64,000 bases of DNA from Phycisphaerales bacterium (GTDB lineage: Bacteria; Planctomycetota; Phycisphaerae; Phycisphaerales; SM1A02). The position numbers and the translations under genes were made by a program. The stretch is from the NCBI GenBank assembly GCA_030748575.1, contig JASMLR010000005.1:99235-163234 (forward strand). The letters are read 5' to 3'. The notes beneath the pieces were generated by a model, which made no database searches, was not told where the DNA came from, and saw only the letters and a program-made list of their open reading frames with translations. Positions 17,624 through 26,791 of this stretch are shown piece after piece; the first letter of the stretch is position 1; every line of letters starts with the position of its first letter.

Positions 17624-18220
17624 TCACTCCCCCCAGCGAACCGGTAGCTCGTGTGGGATGTCGAGATGGTCGAGCAGTCGGCCGGCCATAAAGTCAACCA
17701 GGTCGGAGACACTGGAAGGCTGCATATAGAACCCGGGTGCCAATGGCGCAATCGTGGCTCCCGCTGACGCCAGCCGATCCATGTTTGAGATGTCGATTCG
17801 GCTCAACGGTGTTTCCCGGTGCGCAAGCACAAGCCGCCGCCCCTCCTTCAGGGTGACCATGGCCGCCCGGTGAAGCAGTGTCAGCGTGATACCTGACGCG
17901 AGTGCGCCGAGTGTGTTGCTTGAACAGGGAACCACCACCATGCCATCGTGCCGAAAGGAGCCGCTGGCAACCACCGCCCCCATGTCCCGTCCTGAATGTA
18001 CGGTGACCTGGGAAGGATCAGCCTGCCCGCAGAGGTGCTCAGCGGTGACCCGCGACACCCCGCACTCCTCGCTGAGCAGCCGCCGACCAAGCTCGGAAGC
18101 CACGACGTGAACCTCGACACCCCGAAGTGCCAGCAGTTCGATGGTTCGGACCGCGTAGGGGGCGCCGGAAGCACCACTGATGCCCACCACGATCCGCCTG
18201 TCTTCGGGTTCCCATGCCAT
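17624..18220 (-). CDS. ubiX: Flavin prenyltransferase UbiX
   Basis: Carries GISGASGAPYA at the N-terminus and CSSNTLGALASGI, which are FMN/phosphate-binding segments of UbiX/Pad1. It attaches a dimethylallyl group to FMN to make the prenyl-FMN cofactor of UbiD decarboxylases; no ubiD is in the window. 198 aa is typical from ATG 18220, which has a TACCCT box 7 nt upstream. A longer open frame upstream is not conserved-looking. Converges on the adaptor gene with one base between stops. Confidence 0.92.
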   Translation of the reverse strand: MAWEPEDRRIVVGISGASGAPYAVRTIELLALRGVEVHVVASELGRRLLSEECGVSRVTAEHLCGQADPSQVTVHSGRDMGAVVASGSFRHDGMVVVPCSSNTLGALASGITLTLLHRAAMVTLKEGRRLVLAHRETPLSRIDISNMDRLASAGATIAPLAPGFYMQPSSVSDLVDFMAGRLLDHLDIPHELPVRWGE

Positions 18221-18227
18221 GCCGCAC

Positions 18228-18233
18228 AGGGTA
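18228..18233 (-). promoter_or_regulatory. Putative -10 box (TACCCT) for leaderless ubiX
   Basis: Minus-strand TACCCT ends 7 nt before the ubiX ATG, with no Shine-Dalgarno sequence. Confidence 0.45.
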
Positions 18234-18328
18234 CTGGTCCAGACCTCCCAGACAGGACCGCCAGAATCGGATCCATCCACACCTTGTCCCAGAGGCCGGC
18301 CAGACGTGGCCCAAACCGGGGCCATTGG

Positions 18329-18334
18329 TACACT
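18329..18334 (+). promoter_or_regulatory. Putative -10 box (TACACT) with a Shine-Dalgarno leader
   Basis: TACACT precedes a leader of about 18-20 nt that contains GGAGGGG, then ATG 18360. This is a contrast case: when the -10 box is further away, a ribosome site appears. Confidence 0.45.
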
Positions 18335-18359
18335 TGCCCCTCGAAATGGAGGGGTTCCC

Positions 18360-18932
18360 ATGTGGTACCTGCGTGCAGTCTGTACATCCTCTTTGTGTGT
18401 CCTGGGCTTGGCTGCGGCGGCCTCCTGTGAGGCTGATGGAACGGCGGTTCAGCCGCCCCAGCACGAGACGGCAGCCTCCCTCAACGCCCGCGTGCCAGAT
18501 GCCATCGCCACGGCTGTCGACTGGTGGACCACCCGCGAGCCGTCGGCCATCTCCAGGGGACCGGTTGTGGTCTCGCTGGCGCCGTCCCTGACGCCCGCCC
18601 ATGATGCGGTGGCCGATCTGCTTCCATCCTGTGATGTCACAGATACCGACACCGCGGACGCCGTGGCAATTCGCGCCGTACGGATGCACTTTACGTCGGC
18701 TCAAGTCGATATCGACATGCCCCACGAGGGCCGTGGCCGGCAGCTCATCACGGTGGACCTTGAGAAGTACCTCCTGACCCCATGGACCGTGACTGGCGCC
18801 AATTGGTGGCGGTTCAATGATCGACAACTTGAGCGCATCACGGCAGACGCTGCGACGTCGGCCAAGGAGGCTGCTGAGGCAGCGGCGAGTGCGGATGAGC
18901 AGGTGACAGCCGACGCCTCCGATGAGCCCTGA
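18360..18932 (+). CDS. Hypothetical lipoprotein (190 aa)
   Basis: A lipoprotein signal ends in LAAAASC, with Cys at about residue 23. The mature part has no recognised domain and ends in an Ala/Glu-rich tail. GGAGGGG lies about 7 nt before the ATG. The last 11 bases overlap the deaminase gene. The pattern MHFTSAQVDIDMPH..GRGRQLITVDLEKYL suggests a small beta-rich envelope domain. Role unknown. Confidence 0.7.
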   Translation: MWYLRAVCTSSLCVLGLAAAASCEADGTAVQPPQHETAASLNARVPDAIATAVDWWTTREPSAISRGPVVVSLAPSLTPAHDAVADLLPSCDVTDTDTADAVAIRAVRMHFTSAQVDIDMPHEGRGRQLITVDLEKYLLTPWTVTGANWWRFNDRQLERITADAATSAKEAAEAAASADEQVTADASDEP

Positions 18933-19377
18933 GTCCCGACATCAGGAATGGCTCGACGCAGCCATTGAGCAGGCCGAGAAGTCTTGGGCGGAAGGTGGCA
19001 TTCCAATCGGATCGGTTCTCGCCGTCGATGCAACCGGCGAGATTGTCGCCCGCGGCCACAATGAACGGGTTCAGAAGGGCGATCCAACGGCCCATGCGGA
19101 AGTGTCTTGTATCCGGAATGCCGGCCGGCGGCGTGATTGGCCATCACTGACGCTCGTCTCGACACTCAGCCCGTGCTGTATGTGCAGTGGCACGGCGATG
19201 CTGTTCAGGATTCCACGGGTGGTCATCGGCGAAAACACGACCTTTCAGGGGGCCGAAGCGTGGATGAGCGATCATGGCATTGCGTTGACGGTTCTGAACG
19301 ACGCCCGGTGTGTTGCGCTCATGGAGCGACTCCTCAGAGAGAAGCCGGATCTCTGGGCCGAGGACATCGGCGAGTAG
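18922..19377 (+). CDS. Nucleoside/cytosine deaminase (CDA fold)
   Basis: The zinc deaminase signatures are clear: HAEVSC (zinc His and catalytic Glu) and PCCMC (two zinc Cys). The GENTTFQG segment and 151 aa length resemble fungal-type cytosine deaminase (FCY1) more than TadA, which is my preferred reading. It would convert cytosine to uracil in salvage. Overlaps the previous gene by 11 bases and converges on the Fe-S gene. Confidence 0.85.
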   Translation: MSPESRHQEWLDAAIEQAEKSWAEGGIPIGSVLAVDATGEIVARGHNERVQKGDPTAHAEVSCIRNAGRRRDWPSLTLVSTLSPCCMCSGTAMLFRIPRVVIGENTTFQGAEAWMSDHGIALTVLNDARCVALMERLLREKPDLWAEDIGE

Positions 19378-19384
19378 AAGTGAA

Positions 19385-20452
19385 TCAACTCATGCCGATC
19401 GTCACGGCGGTTGCCTGGCTCGCTGGTTGAGGCCTGCGCATCCAGGCCCGGGGCGCCGGTCGCCTGAACACCATCCACCAGAAGAAGAACAGGGTGACGC
19501 CGCCCTGCATCACCGACACCGCGACCGGTGAGATAACGCCCTGCGCCTGCACCAGCATGCCATCTCCCGGATAGGGGCCGAACCCAATCAGAGCAGGAAG
19601 CCTGAACCAGTAGTAGCACGACACCGCCGCAGCTCCGAACACGGCGGCGATCGTTCGTTGAGCCGCAGCGCCAGCCCGCCATGCCACAAGGAGGTACATC
19701 GCCAGCGTCACCACCAGGCCGCCGAACGGCCAGGCCCATGTGCCCACGGCCCACGCTGACACGCCGTCGGGGACCTGGAACCATCCCCACACGAACCCGG
19801 GGAAGCCGCCGATCATGAGGGCCGACGCCAGTGAACGGGCGGGCGTCTTCACGCCGATCCCATGCCGCTGATCCGGGGTTGTATCAGGACAGGGCGCCAC
19901 ACACGCATCGCATTGTCGACAATGAGCGCTCGTCATGGTGATCACTGGTCGAATCCCATACAGCCGTTCCACGGCGTGAACCGGGCACAGTCCGGCGCAC
20001 CACCCGCTTTTCCCACCAAGCCACACGCCCATCGCGACGGCCGCCACGGCAGCGGTGACCAGGAGCGCCGCGGTCGCCAGTCCGCTCTGATTGAACCAGG
20101 GATGGCGAAGGGGGACGAGGGTCAGCAGGAGCGCGACCCCAATCAGCCCGAGACGAGGCTGGACCCGCGTCGACACCACCCGAGCCCTGGACCAACCGGT
20201 CCTTCGGGCAAGTTGGGACATCGTTCCAAGCGGGCAGATGTTTCGCCAGATGCCAGGGGCCACGACCACGAGTGCGGGTGCTGCCGGAATCAGGACATCC
20301 CAGAAGCCATGCAAGCCGATCGTGGGCCAGACCACCAGTGTCGCCAGCAGTCCGCCCGAGGCCAGAAGCATCAGCCACTGCAGCAGCGACCAGTATCGGA
20401 TGGTCCGATTCGGGTTCGAGGGCGGCAGGTCGGGTGATGCGGGGCACACCAT
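19385..20452 (-). CDS. Polytopic membrane 4Fe-4S protein (NapH/NosR-like)
   Basis: About seven or more hydrophobic helices, with CPLGTMSQL, a CAGLCPVHAVE segment and a ferredoxin-like CRQCDACVAPCPD. These features occur in NapH/NosR/CcoG-type membrane ferredoxins that pass electrons to periplasmic or cofactor-assembly systems. 355 aa. AGGAG lies 7 nt before ATG 20452, and an unusually AT-rich stretch further upstream holds a possible -10 box (TATCCT). The partner enzyme is not evident nearby. Confidence 0.78.
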   Translation of the reverse strand: MVCPASPDLPPSNPNRTIRYWSLLQWLMLLASGGLLATLVVWPTIGLHGFWDVLIPAAPALVVVAPGIWRNICPLGTMSQLARRTGWSRARVVSTRVQPRLGLIGVALLLTLVPLRHPWFNQSGLATAALLVTAAVAAVAMGVWLGGKSGWCAGLCPVHAVERLYGIRPVITMTSAHCRQCDACVAPCPDTTPDQRHGIGVKTPARSLASALMIGGFPGFVWGWFQVPDGVSAWAVGTWAWPFGGLVVTLAMYLLVAWRAGAAAQRTIAAVFGAAAVSCYYWFRLPALIGFGPYPGDGMLVQAQGVISPVAVSVMQGGVTLFFFWWMVFRRPAPRAWMRRPQPASQATAVTIGMS

Positions 20453-20577
20453 CAAGCACTCCTGAGAAAATAGGATACTCTTGTCCGTTTATTCGGGTGG
20501 GGGGCGGTCCACATCCCCTGACATCTCTGGGACATGGCAAGACAGTTCGGGATTTGAGGGGGACCAGAGTTGGCCGG

Positions 20578-21810
20578 TCAAGCCACCGCGACCCACACGA
20601 AGAAGCCGAGGACCGCGGCCATGACGGCCCGCCCGAGCCATGTGGAGGCGAGTTGGCCGCACCAGGATCGGCGGAGCATGAGCAGGAGTACCACGGCGAG
20701 CAGCGGAAGAAAGTACGCGCCAGTCACGGTGTACAGCAACTGGACGGTCTCGAATCGCATGGTGGCCTGCAGAATTGGCGCCAGTGCAATGCCGATCAGG
20801 CACCATCGCGCGACCGTGGTTCGCTCAAGCGTGTCGGGTGAGAGTGGGGGCCGTCCCATGCCGCCCCGAATCACATCTGCAAAGATCATCGGAACCGACT
20901 GCCAGACGCCAAGCATGCTGCTGACGATGGCCGCCCACCCTCCAAAGAGGAAGGCCCACCTCGACCATGCGCCCAGTTCCGCCCCAAGCGCATCAGCGAT
21001 GGATGTGAGCAGGACCACACCCGACCCATCCTGAGAAGGAATGCCCGAGGCGATGACGACCATGGCCACGCCGAAGACCGTAGTCATGAGGTAGCCGGCG
21101 ATCAGGTCAATTCGACACAGTCGAATGTCCGACTCGTTGCGTCTTCCCTGTTGAGAGAGCCAGTAGCCATAGCAGAGCATCGTCACGGTCCCCCCGACGC
21201 CGCCCACCAGACCGATCGTCCACGCCCGGCCTCCCTCCACATCTGGAATCGTGGGCTTGATCAACCCTGTGGCCACTGATGTGGCATCAACGTCAACCAG
21301 CACCGCAGTGAGTACGACAACCGCAACCATGATCAGGATGCCCACGGCCATACATCGCTCGAACACGCGGAACCCGCCCCGCCACACAAGTGCCAGGCAC
21401 GCCAGCGACCACACCGTTCCCCACACAATCTTCCCGGCTGTCGCGCCCAGAGGAAGTGGCACCATGGCCTGGGTGGCAGCGCCCGCGGCGCTGATCAGCG
21501 CCCCGCCGACGGCCCAGGTCCAGGGGATCAGGTACAGCAGAAACGCCCACAGCACCCACCGTCCAAGATGTGTTCCGACACCCGCCACAAGCGTCTGCCC
21601 GGATGCCACCTGCCACCGAGCGATCCCCTCTGTCAGCACATACTTCATCACGGCGCCAAGCAGCACGGCCCAGAGAATCGCCGTTCCGAGTCTGGCGCCG
21701 GCCAGGCCGGCCGTCGCGAGATCACCCGCGCCGACACCGGTGGCGGCGATCAGGAGGCCTGGTCCGAACAACGCCAGAAGGCCCCGCCGAGCGGTTGGCT
21801 CCCTGGTCAC
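20578..21810 (-). CDS. Nramp-family divalent metal transporter
   Basis: Eleven or so TM helices with the Nramp opening FGPGLLIAATGVGAGDLATAGLAGARLG. In classical Nramps the metal-binding motif here is DPGN; this protein has GAGD, as in divergent Nramp-related transporters, so the substrate may not be Mn/Fe. The start is GTG overlapping the thiolase stop (GTGA), an unexpected pairing. 410 aa. Confidence 0.82.
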   Translation of the reverse strand: MTREPTARRGLLALFGPGLLIAATGVGAGDLATAGLAGARLGTAILWAVLLGAVMKYVLTEGIARWQVASGQTLVAGVGTHLGRWVLWAFLLYLIPWTWAVGGALISAAGAATQAMVPLPLGATAGKIVWGTVWSLACLALVWRGGFRVFERCMAVGILIMVAVVVLTAVLVDVDATSVATGLIKPTIPDVEGGRAWTIGLVGGVGGTVTMLCYGYWLSQQGRRNESDIRLCRIDLIAGYLMTTVFGVAMVVIASGIPSQDGSGVVLLTSIADALGAELGAWSRWAFLFGGWAAIVSSMLGVWQSVPMIFADVIRGGMGRPPLSPDTLERTTVARWCLIGIALAPILQATMRFETVQLLYTVTGAYFLPLLAVVLLLMLRRSWCGQLASTWLGRAVMAAVLGFFVWVAVA

Positions 21811-22982
21811 GCCCGCTCAAGGAGCATGGACACGGCGTTGCCACCACCAAGGCACAGGCTGGCAACACCACGCTTGGCATCAAGCCGCTGCATCTGGTTC
21901 ACAAGCGTGACGAGCACCCGCGCGCCAGAGGCGCCAATCGGGTGTCCAAGCGCAATCGCGCCACCACACACATTGACCTTGGATGGGTCAACCTCCAGAT
22001 GCCGCATGTTGCAGAGCGCCTGGGCCGCGAAGGCTTCATTGAGCTCAAAGAGGTCGACATCATCGACACCCAACCCACAGTCGGCCAGCAGTTGGCTGAC
22101 GCCAAATCCGGGCGCCTCAAAGAGATCTCTGGGCTCCACACCAACCGTATTGGTTGCAACAATTCTGGCCATGGGCGTCGCGCCGAGTTCCTTCGCCTTC
22201 TCCTCAGAAGCCACAACCACGGCTGCAGCGCCATCGCTGATCTGTGACGCGTTCCCCGCGGTCACGGTCCCATCCTTCTTGAAGGAGGGGCGGAGTTTGC
22301 CCAACCCTTCGGGTGTTGAATCCGGGCGAACACCCTCGTCCGCCGTGACATCCGCCCGCTGTTTCACCTGCTCAGCTGTCAGGGGCACGATCTCCGCGTC
22401 GAACCAACCATTGGATGCGGCCTCTGCGGCCTTCACGTGCGACGCGGCGGACAGTGCGTCCATGTCCGCTCTGGTGATGCCATGCTTCTCGGCTGTGTGC
22501 TCGGCTGCCATGCCCATGCCCCACCCCTCAAACGCACACTCCAGACCGTCATGTGCCATGTGATCCTGAAGCGTTCCCGGGCCGAACTTGATGCCCCCTC
22601 GAACATCTGCGTAGTGCGGCGCCCGTGTCATGCTCTCCAGGCCCCCGGCCACCACCACATGGTTGTCACCAGCCCGAATGGACTGGTCGGCCGTCATGAC
22701 CGACTGCAACCCCGAGCCGCACACCTTGTTGATCGTCTGAGCGCTGATGGTCACAGGAAGGCCCGCCTTGAGCGCCGCCTGCCTGGCCGGGTTCTGACCA
22801 AGACCCGCCTGCAGCACGCATCCCATGATGCACTCGTCCACGCTGTCCACCGCCGCCCCGGCCGATGCAAGCGCCGCCTCGACAGCGAAGGCACCAAGTT
22901 GGGGGGAGGGCACACGCGAGAGCCCGCCAAAAAATCGTCCAACGGGGGTCCGGCGGGCGGAGAGAATCACGCTGAAAGTCAT
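21807..22982 (-). CDS. Acetyl-CoA acetyltransferase (thiolase II)
   Basis: Thiolase of 391 aa. Catalytic Cys in NKVCGSGLQSVM (about residue 89), GGLESMTRAPH, a C-terminal His in GGAIALGHPIGASGAR and Cys in CLGGGNA. It interconverts acetoacetyl-CoA and two acetyl-CoA, or cleaves longer 3-ketoacyl-CoA. A GGGAG run is 9-10 nt before ATG 22982. It is divergent from fbp and translationally coupled to the Nramp gene. With the dehydrogenase at 59863 it could serve beta-oxidation or polyhydroxyalkanoate routes. Confidence 0.92.
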   Translation of the reverse strand: MTFSVILSARRTPVGRFFGGLSRVPSPQLGAFAVEAALASAGAAVDSVDECIMGCVLQAGLGQNPARQAALKAGLPVTISAQTINKVCGSGLQSVMTADQSIRAGDNHVVVAGGLESMTRAPHYADVRGGIKFGPGTLQDHMAHDGLECAFEGWGMGMAAEHTAEKHGITRADMDALSAASHVKAAEAASNGWFDAEIVPLTAEQVKQRADVTADEGVRPDSTPEGLGKLRPSFKKDGTVTAGNASQISDGAAAVVVASEEKAKELGATPMARIVATNTVGVEPRDLFEAPGFGVSQLLADCGLGVDDVDLFELNEAFAAQALCNMRHLEVDPSKVNVCGGAIALGHPIGASGARVLVTLVNQMQRLDAKRGVASLCLGGGNAVSMLLERA

Positions 22983-23136
22983 GAGAAAGACTCCCTTTGG
23001 GGCACCTGGCCGAGGCGGCCCCATCCTGAAAGTAGAAGCGTTGGGTCGGCTACCATGGCCGGTCTGACCGCACCCGACGGCGATCTGGAATCGTAGCGAA
23101 TCCGGAACCCCGCCGCGTTCAACTGGAGGCTTCTCC

Positions 23137-24150
23137 ATGGACCACTCGACCCCCTGGACCGACGACAACCTGATGTCGCTGCAGAGCCACGTCCTCGCGG
23201 GAGAACGCGCCCACCCAGGGGCCACGGGCGACTTTTCGTGGATTCTCTCGGCCATCTCTCTGGCAACCAAGACCATTGGCAACAAGGTCCGTCGAGCGAG
23301 AATCGAGGACGTGCTGGGGGAGCTGGCGGCCGAAAATACGCATGGAGAGCGGCAGCAGAAACTCGACGTCATTGCCAATGACGTCATCAAATCCTGTCTG
23401 GGAAGCCGAGCCAATATTGGCGTGCTTGTCAGTGAAGAGGAAGAGGAGCCGACCGTACTGCGGACCAGAGACGCCGGCGGCCGCTACGCGGTGCTCTTCG
23501 ACCCACTCGACGGATCGTCAAACATCGACGTGTCCGTCGGCGTCGGCACCATCTTCAGTGTGATGCGTCTTCCAGACGAGGGAAAGGGGGGCGTCGACGC
23601 CGTCCTGTCGCCGAATGCCACCATCGTCGCCTCTGGATACGTTCTGTACGGGTCTTCGACCGTGTTCATGCTCACGACGGGGGATGGTGTGGACATGTTT
23701 GTTCTCGACCATTCGATTGGGTCGTATGTGCTCGCCAAGCGATCCGTGAACATGCCCCACACCCGCGCCATCTACTCCATCAACGAGGCTTACTCGAAGC
23801 GATTCCCAAAGGGTGTCACGTCGTACCTCGATTGGGCCCACACCGAGGGGTACTCATCCCGGTACATCGGGTCCATGGTTGCGGATGTCCACCGCACGCT
23901 GCTCAAGGGCGGCATCTTCATCTACCCAGCTACAAGTGACCGACCGCAGGGGAAACTTCGGCTCCTCTATGAGGCTCAGCCCATGGCCATGCTCGTGGAG
24001 CAGGCCGGCGGCCGAGCGGTCACAGAAACCGGGCAGCGAATCCTCGATCTGGACCCGACAGATCTCCATGAACGAACCAGCGTCATCCTTGGGTCGACCG
24101 GCGAGGTTGATCAGTTTCTCCGGCACGTGCAGACCGACCACCACCAGTAG
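23137..24150 (+). CDS. fbp: Fructose-1,6-bisphosphatase class I
   Basis: Has the metal motif of inositol-phosphatase-fold enzymes, FDPLDGSSNIDVSVGVGTIFSV, the acidic VSEEEEEP loop, and the substrate segment YIGSMVADVHRTLLKGGIFIYP. It makes fructose-6-phosphate in gluconeogenesis. 337 aa is normal. GGAGG lies 8-9 nt before the ATG. The next gene starts 18 bases on in the same direction. Confidence 0.95.
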   Translation: MDHSTPWTDDNLMSLQSHVLAGERAHPGATGDFSWILSAISLATKTIGNKVRRARIEDVLGELAAENTHGERQQKLDVIANDVIKSCLGSRANIGVLVSEEEEEPTVLRTRDAGGRYAVLFDPLDGSSNIDVSVGVGTIFSVMRLPDEGKGGVDAVLSPNATIVASGYVLYGSSTVFMLTTGDGVDMFVLDHSIGSYVLAKRSVNMPHTRAIYSINEAYSKRFPKGVTSYLDWAHTEGYSSRYIGSMVADVHRTLLKGGIFIYPATSDRPQGKLRLLYEAQPMAMLVEQAGGRAVTETGQRILDLDPTDLHERTSVILGSTGEVDQFLRHVQTDHHQ

Positions 24151-24168
24151 TAAAGGACCATTGTTCCC

Positions 24169-25731
24169 ATGACCGCCACCGCGACCGACACAACCATCAC
24201 ACTGGCCCGAGACACCAATCAGGCGCTCGGAATCGGACGATTCGCGTGCGACTTCATGTCTGGAACGATCGGATCGCCGGACGCATCCGTCCAACAGCGG
24301 ACCATCCAGTTCTTCGTCGACAGCGTGCTGTGTGGTCTTTCTGCCATCGCCATGCAGACCAATGCACCTTGTGTCCTTCGCGCCGAAGCGCTTGAGTACC
24401 CGCGAGATGGTGGGGCGTCCATGTTTGGATGTACGGCCACGCTGGCTCCCGAGAAGGTCATCGCTGCCAACGCGTCAGCCGTTCGAGAGTGGGATAGCAA
24501 TGGGACCAACTTTGGATTCAATCCAGCACTCGGGCACACAGCGGGGGAGTTTGGACACAACGACTTCTACGCGGTCCCACTTGCGGCAGCGCAGATTCAC
24601 GGACTGGACGGCGCCGCTGCAGTTCGGGGAATGATCTGTCTGGACGAAATCCGTGGCCGTCTTGCAGAAGTCTTCAGCCTCAAGACCTACAAGATTGATC
24701 ATGTTGTGCATGGTGCGATCGCCTCGGCCGCCGTCTATGGGGCCATGCTCGGCGCTACACCCGAGCAGATCGAGTCCGCCATCGGAATGGTGGTCGCTCA
24801 CTACATTCCGTGGCGCGCCATCCGAGCTGGAAAGCAATTGTCAGACTCCAAGGGCGCTTCGGCAGCCATCAGCACCGAGGTGGCAGTGTTGTCCATGCAA
24901 CGATCCATGCGGGGGTTCATTGGACCCAAGGACATCTTCCGAAACCCGGAGGCCATCTGGCGGCAGTTTGAGCCAACGGACGGCGATGCACCATTCGATC
25001 TGGTTCTGTCGCACAGTGGGAGTGACTTTGCCGTCATGGGCATGCACTTCAAGTTGGGCCTCTATGAGCACCAGAGCGCTGGCGCACTTCAGGGACTCAT
25101 TGATCTGGTGTCCAGAAACCAAACCATCCTCGAACAACCGGACGCCATCAAGGAAATTCGCATCGTCGCCTACGAGCCGGCCTTTGGGATCATTGGTGAT
25201 CCTGCCAAGCGCGACCCACAGACCAGACAGAGTGCTGACCACTCAATGGTGTACATCGTCTCGACCATGCTTCGCAAGGCCATTGAAGCGACCGCATCGG
25301 GCCACGGGCTTCCCGACGCGGGCGAGAATGACGCCTGGTGGAAGACGCTCATGTTGCTCCCGAACGACTATGGAAGAGATGCGCTCTACAACATGCAAAC
25401 ACGAGCCCTCATGGATCGGATCGTGTTTGAGCATGGGGGCGAGACGTATGACGACCGGTATCCGGACGGCATTCCAACCTCAATGACCATCACGCTTGAC
25501 GACGGATCGACATTTGAAAGCGGAATGGTGATGTACCCATCGGGTCACGCCCGGAATACGACCGCGAATCTGGAAGACATCCTGCTGCATAAGGCTGAGG
25601 CGCTGGGAGCCATCGCACTTGCTGACGCCGCGCCGGTCATCGACCGATTCAATCGTGTCGATACGTTGTCAGTGAGCGATATCACAAAGATCATGGACTT
25701 CGACATCCTGATCCAACCCCCTGTTGATTGA
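24169..25731 (+). CDS. MmgE/PrpD family protein (2-methylcitrate dehydratase-like)
   Basis: A 520-residue PrpD-fold protein: an N-terminal helical domain (SVQQRTIQFFVDSVLCGLSA), then REWDSNGT, GHTAGEFGHNDFYAVPLAAAQ and DEIRGRLAEVF. PrpD dehydrates 2-methylcitrate in the methylcitrate cycle. PrpB-like and PrpC-like genes are at 57436 and 58483, not adjacent, so assignment to that cycle is probable rather than certain. AAAGGA is 11 nt before the start. Confidence 0.82.
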   Translation: MTATATDTTITLARDTNQALGIGRFACDFMSGTIGSPDASVQQRTIQFFVDSVLCGLSAIAMQTNAPCVLRAEALEYPRDGGASMFGCTATLAPEKVIAANASAVREWDSNGTNFGFNPALGHTAGEFGHNDFYAVPLAAAQIHGLDGAAAVRGMICLDEIRGRLAEVFSLKTYKIDHVVHGAIASAAVYGAMLGATPEQIESAIGMVVAHYIPWRAIRAGKQLSDSKGASAAISTEVAVLSMQRSMRGFIGPKDIFRNPEAIWRQFEPTDGDAPFDLVLSHSGSDFAVMGMHFKLGLYEHQSAGALQGLIDLVSRNQTILEQPDAIKEIRIVAYEPAFGIIGDPAKRDPQTRQSADHSMVYIVSTMLRKAIEATASGHGLPDAGENDAWWKTLMLLPNDYGRDALYNMQTRALMDRIVFEHGGETYDDRYPDGIPTSMTITLDDGSTFESGMVMYPSGHARNTTANLEDILLHKAEALGAIALADAAPVIDRFNRVDTLSVSDITKIMDFDILIQPPVD

Positions 25732-25793
25732 TGGACCTCGACCTTCTGGCGTCTGGCTGGTAGGCTCTGTACATCACACGGGGGGTACAGGGG

Positions 25794-26261
25794 ATGTCCA
25801 TGTCAAACGCAGAAACTCTGAAGGCCCAGGCGCAGCAGGTCTCGACCCGCAAGGGCCTGTTGCTGGTGTCGTGGTTGTGTCAGATCGTCGTCGCCGGAAT
25901 TTTTGGGATGACGCTCTGGTTCAAGTTCACCGGCGCACCAGAAGCCGTGTGGATCTTCGAGGAACTCGGGGTGGATCCGACCGGCCGCTTGTTGGCCGGC
26001 GGCATCGAAGCCCTTGTGGTGATCCTGATTCTGATTCCACGAACCGCCATCTTCGGAGCGCTCCTTGCGTTTGGGGTGATGATCGCCGCCATCGCAGCTC
26101 ATCTGCTCGTCATTGGCATCACGACACCTGTGTTTTCACCCGATGGGACCATCCAGCCCATTGAGGACGGCAACGCTGATCTCTTTCTGCTCGCCGTGAT
26201 CACCGCTGCTTCAAGCCTGATCGTCATCCTCATTCGATGGAAGGCTGCGGCAGAACGCTGA
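25794..26261 (+). CDS. DoxX-like membrane protein
   Basis: 155 aa with four hydrophobic helices and the DoxX-type arrangement: FGMTLWFKFTGAPE after the first helix and GGIEALVVILILIPR. Start 25794 (or ATG 25800) follows a G-rich run (GGGGGGT) and a TAGGCT hexamer about 27 nt upstream. Function of the family is poorly defined; some members act in thiol or redox stress. Confidence 0.75.
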   Translation: MSMSNAETLKAQAQQVSTRKGLLLVSWLCQIVVAGIFGMTLWFKFTGAPEAVWIFEELGVDPTGRLLAGGIEALVVILILIPRTAIFGALLAFGVMIAAIAAHLLVIGITTPVFSPDGTIQPIEDGNADLFLLAVITAASSLIVILIRWKAAAER

Positions 26262-26695
26262 CTCAATCGGACCCGCGAGGCAACCGAGCGGACCCCACGA
26301 ATGCCTGCCAGATCAACTGAAGCAGCGTACGAATCGGTACGGGGGGCTCCCAGAGCGCGGCAATCAGCGCCAATGCGGTATCCCCACCACATCTGCCGCG
26401 CCAGCGTCATCTGACCCTGAAGCCAGGATCGATCTGGGTCGTAGATGTTGGTTGACTCTGACGCGGCGCCGTTCACCTTGATGATCGAAATCCAGACCCC
26501 GGCTCGAAACGCCTCTGCATCCGAGTATCTGACGTCAAATCAACCGTAGTAAAACTGCGGCATGGATCGTGCAATCTCGTCCATGTGACGCTCCGGTTCT
26601 GGTGTGAGCAGATGGCTCACGTACACGAACTTCGTTCCCTGGAAGTGGTTTCCGGCAAAGGCGAGTTGAAAGGACTCCCTATCCGGGATCATCAT
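26262..26695 (-). pseudogene. Decayed ATP-grasp-like gene, C-terminal remnant with an in-frame TGA
   Basis: The minus-strand frame from ATG 26695 reads through FQLAFAGNHFQGTKF, LLTPEPERHMDEIARS and QFYYG, then TGA at 26542-26540. It continues in the same frame as FDVRYSDAEAFRAG, IKVNGAASESTNIYDPD and GADCRALGA. This matches the C-terminal half of a carboxylate-amine-ligase-like ATP-grasp family (pattern GRFD-R, ELNG-SE, IYDP) from memory. The stop sits where that family has Arg (GGTCGA to GGTTGA). The N-terminal half is missing and a stop lies directly upstream. This explains the 530-base gap without an intact gene. Confidence 0.6.
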
Positions 26696-26791
26696 GTTTC
26701 AGTGATCAGCATGTCGATCTCGGAACATGGTCATCTGCAATCTGTACGCGCATCAGACCAGTGTTCCAAGTGTGGACACACCATCATCATG

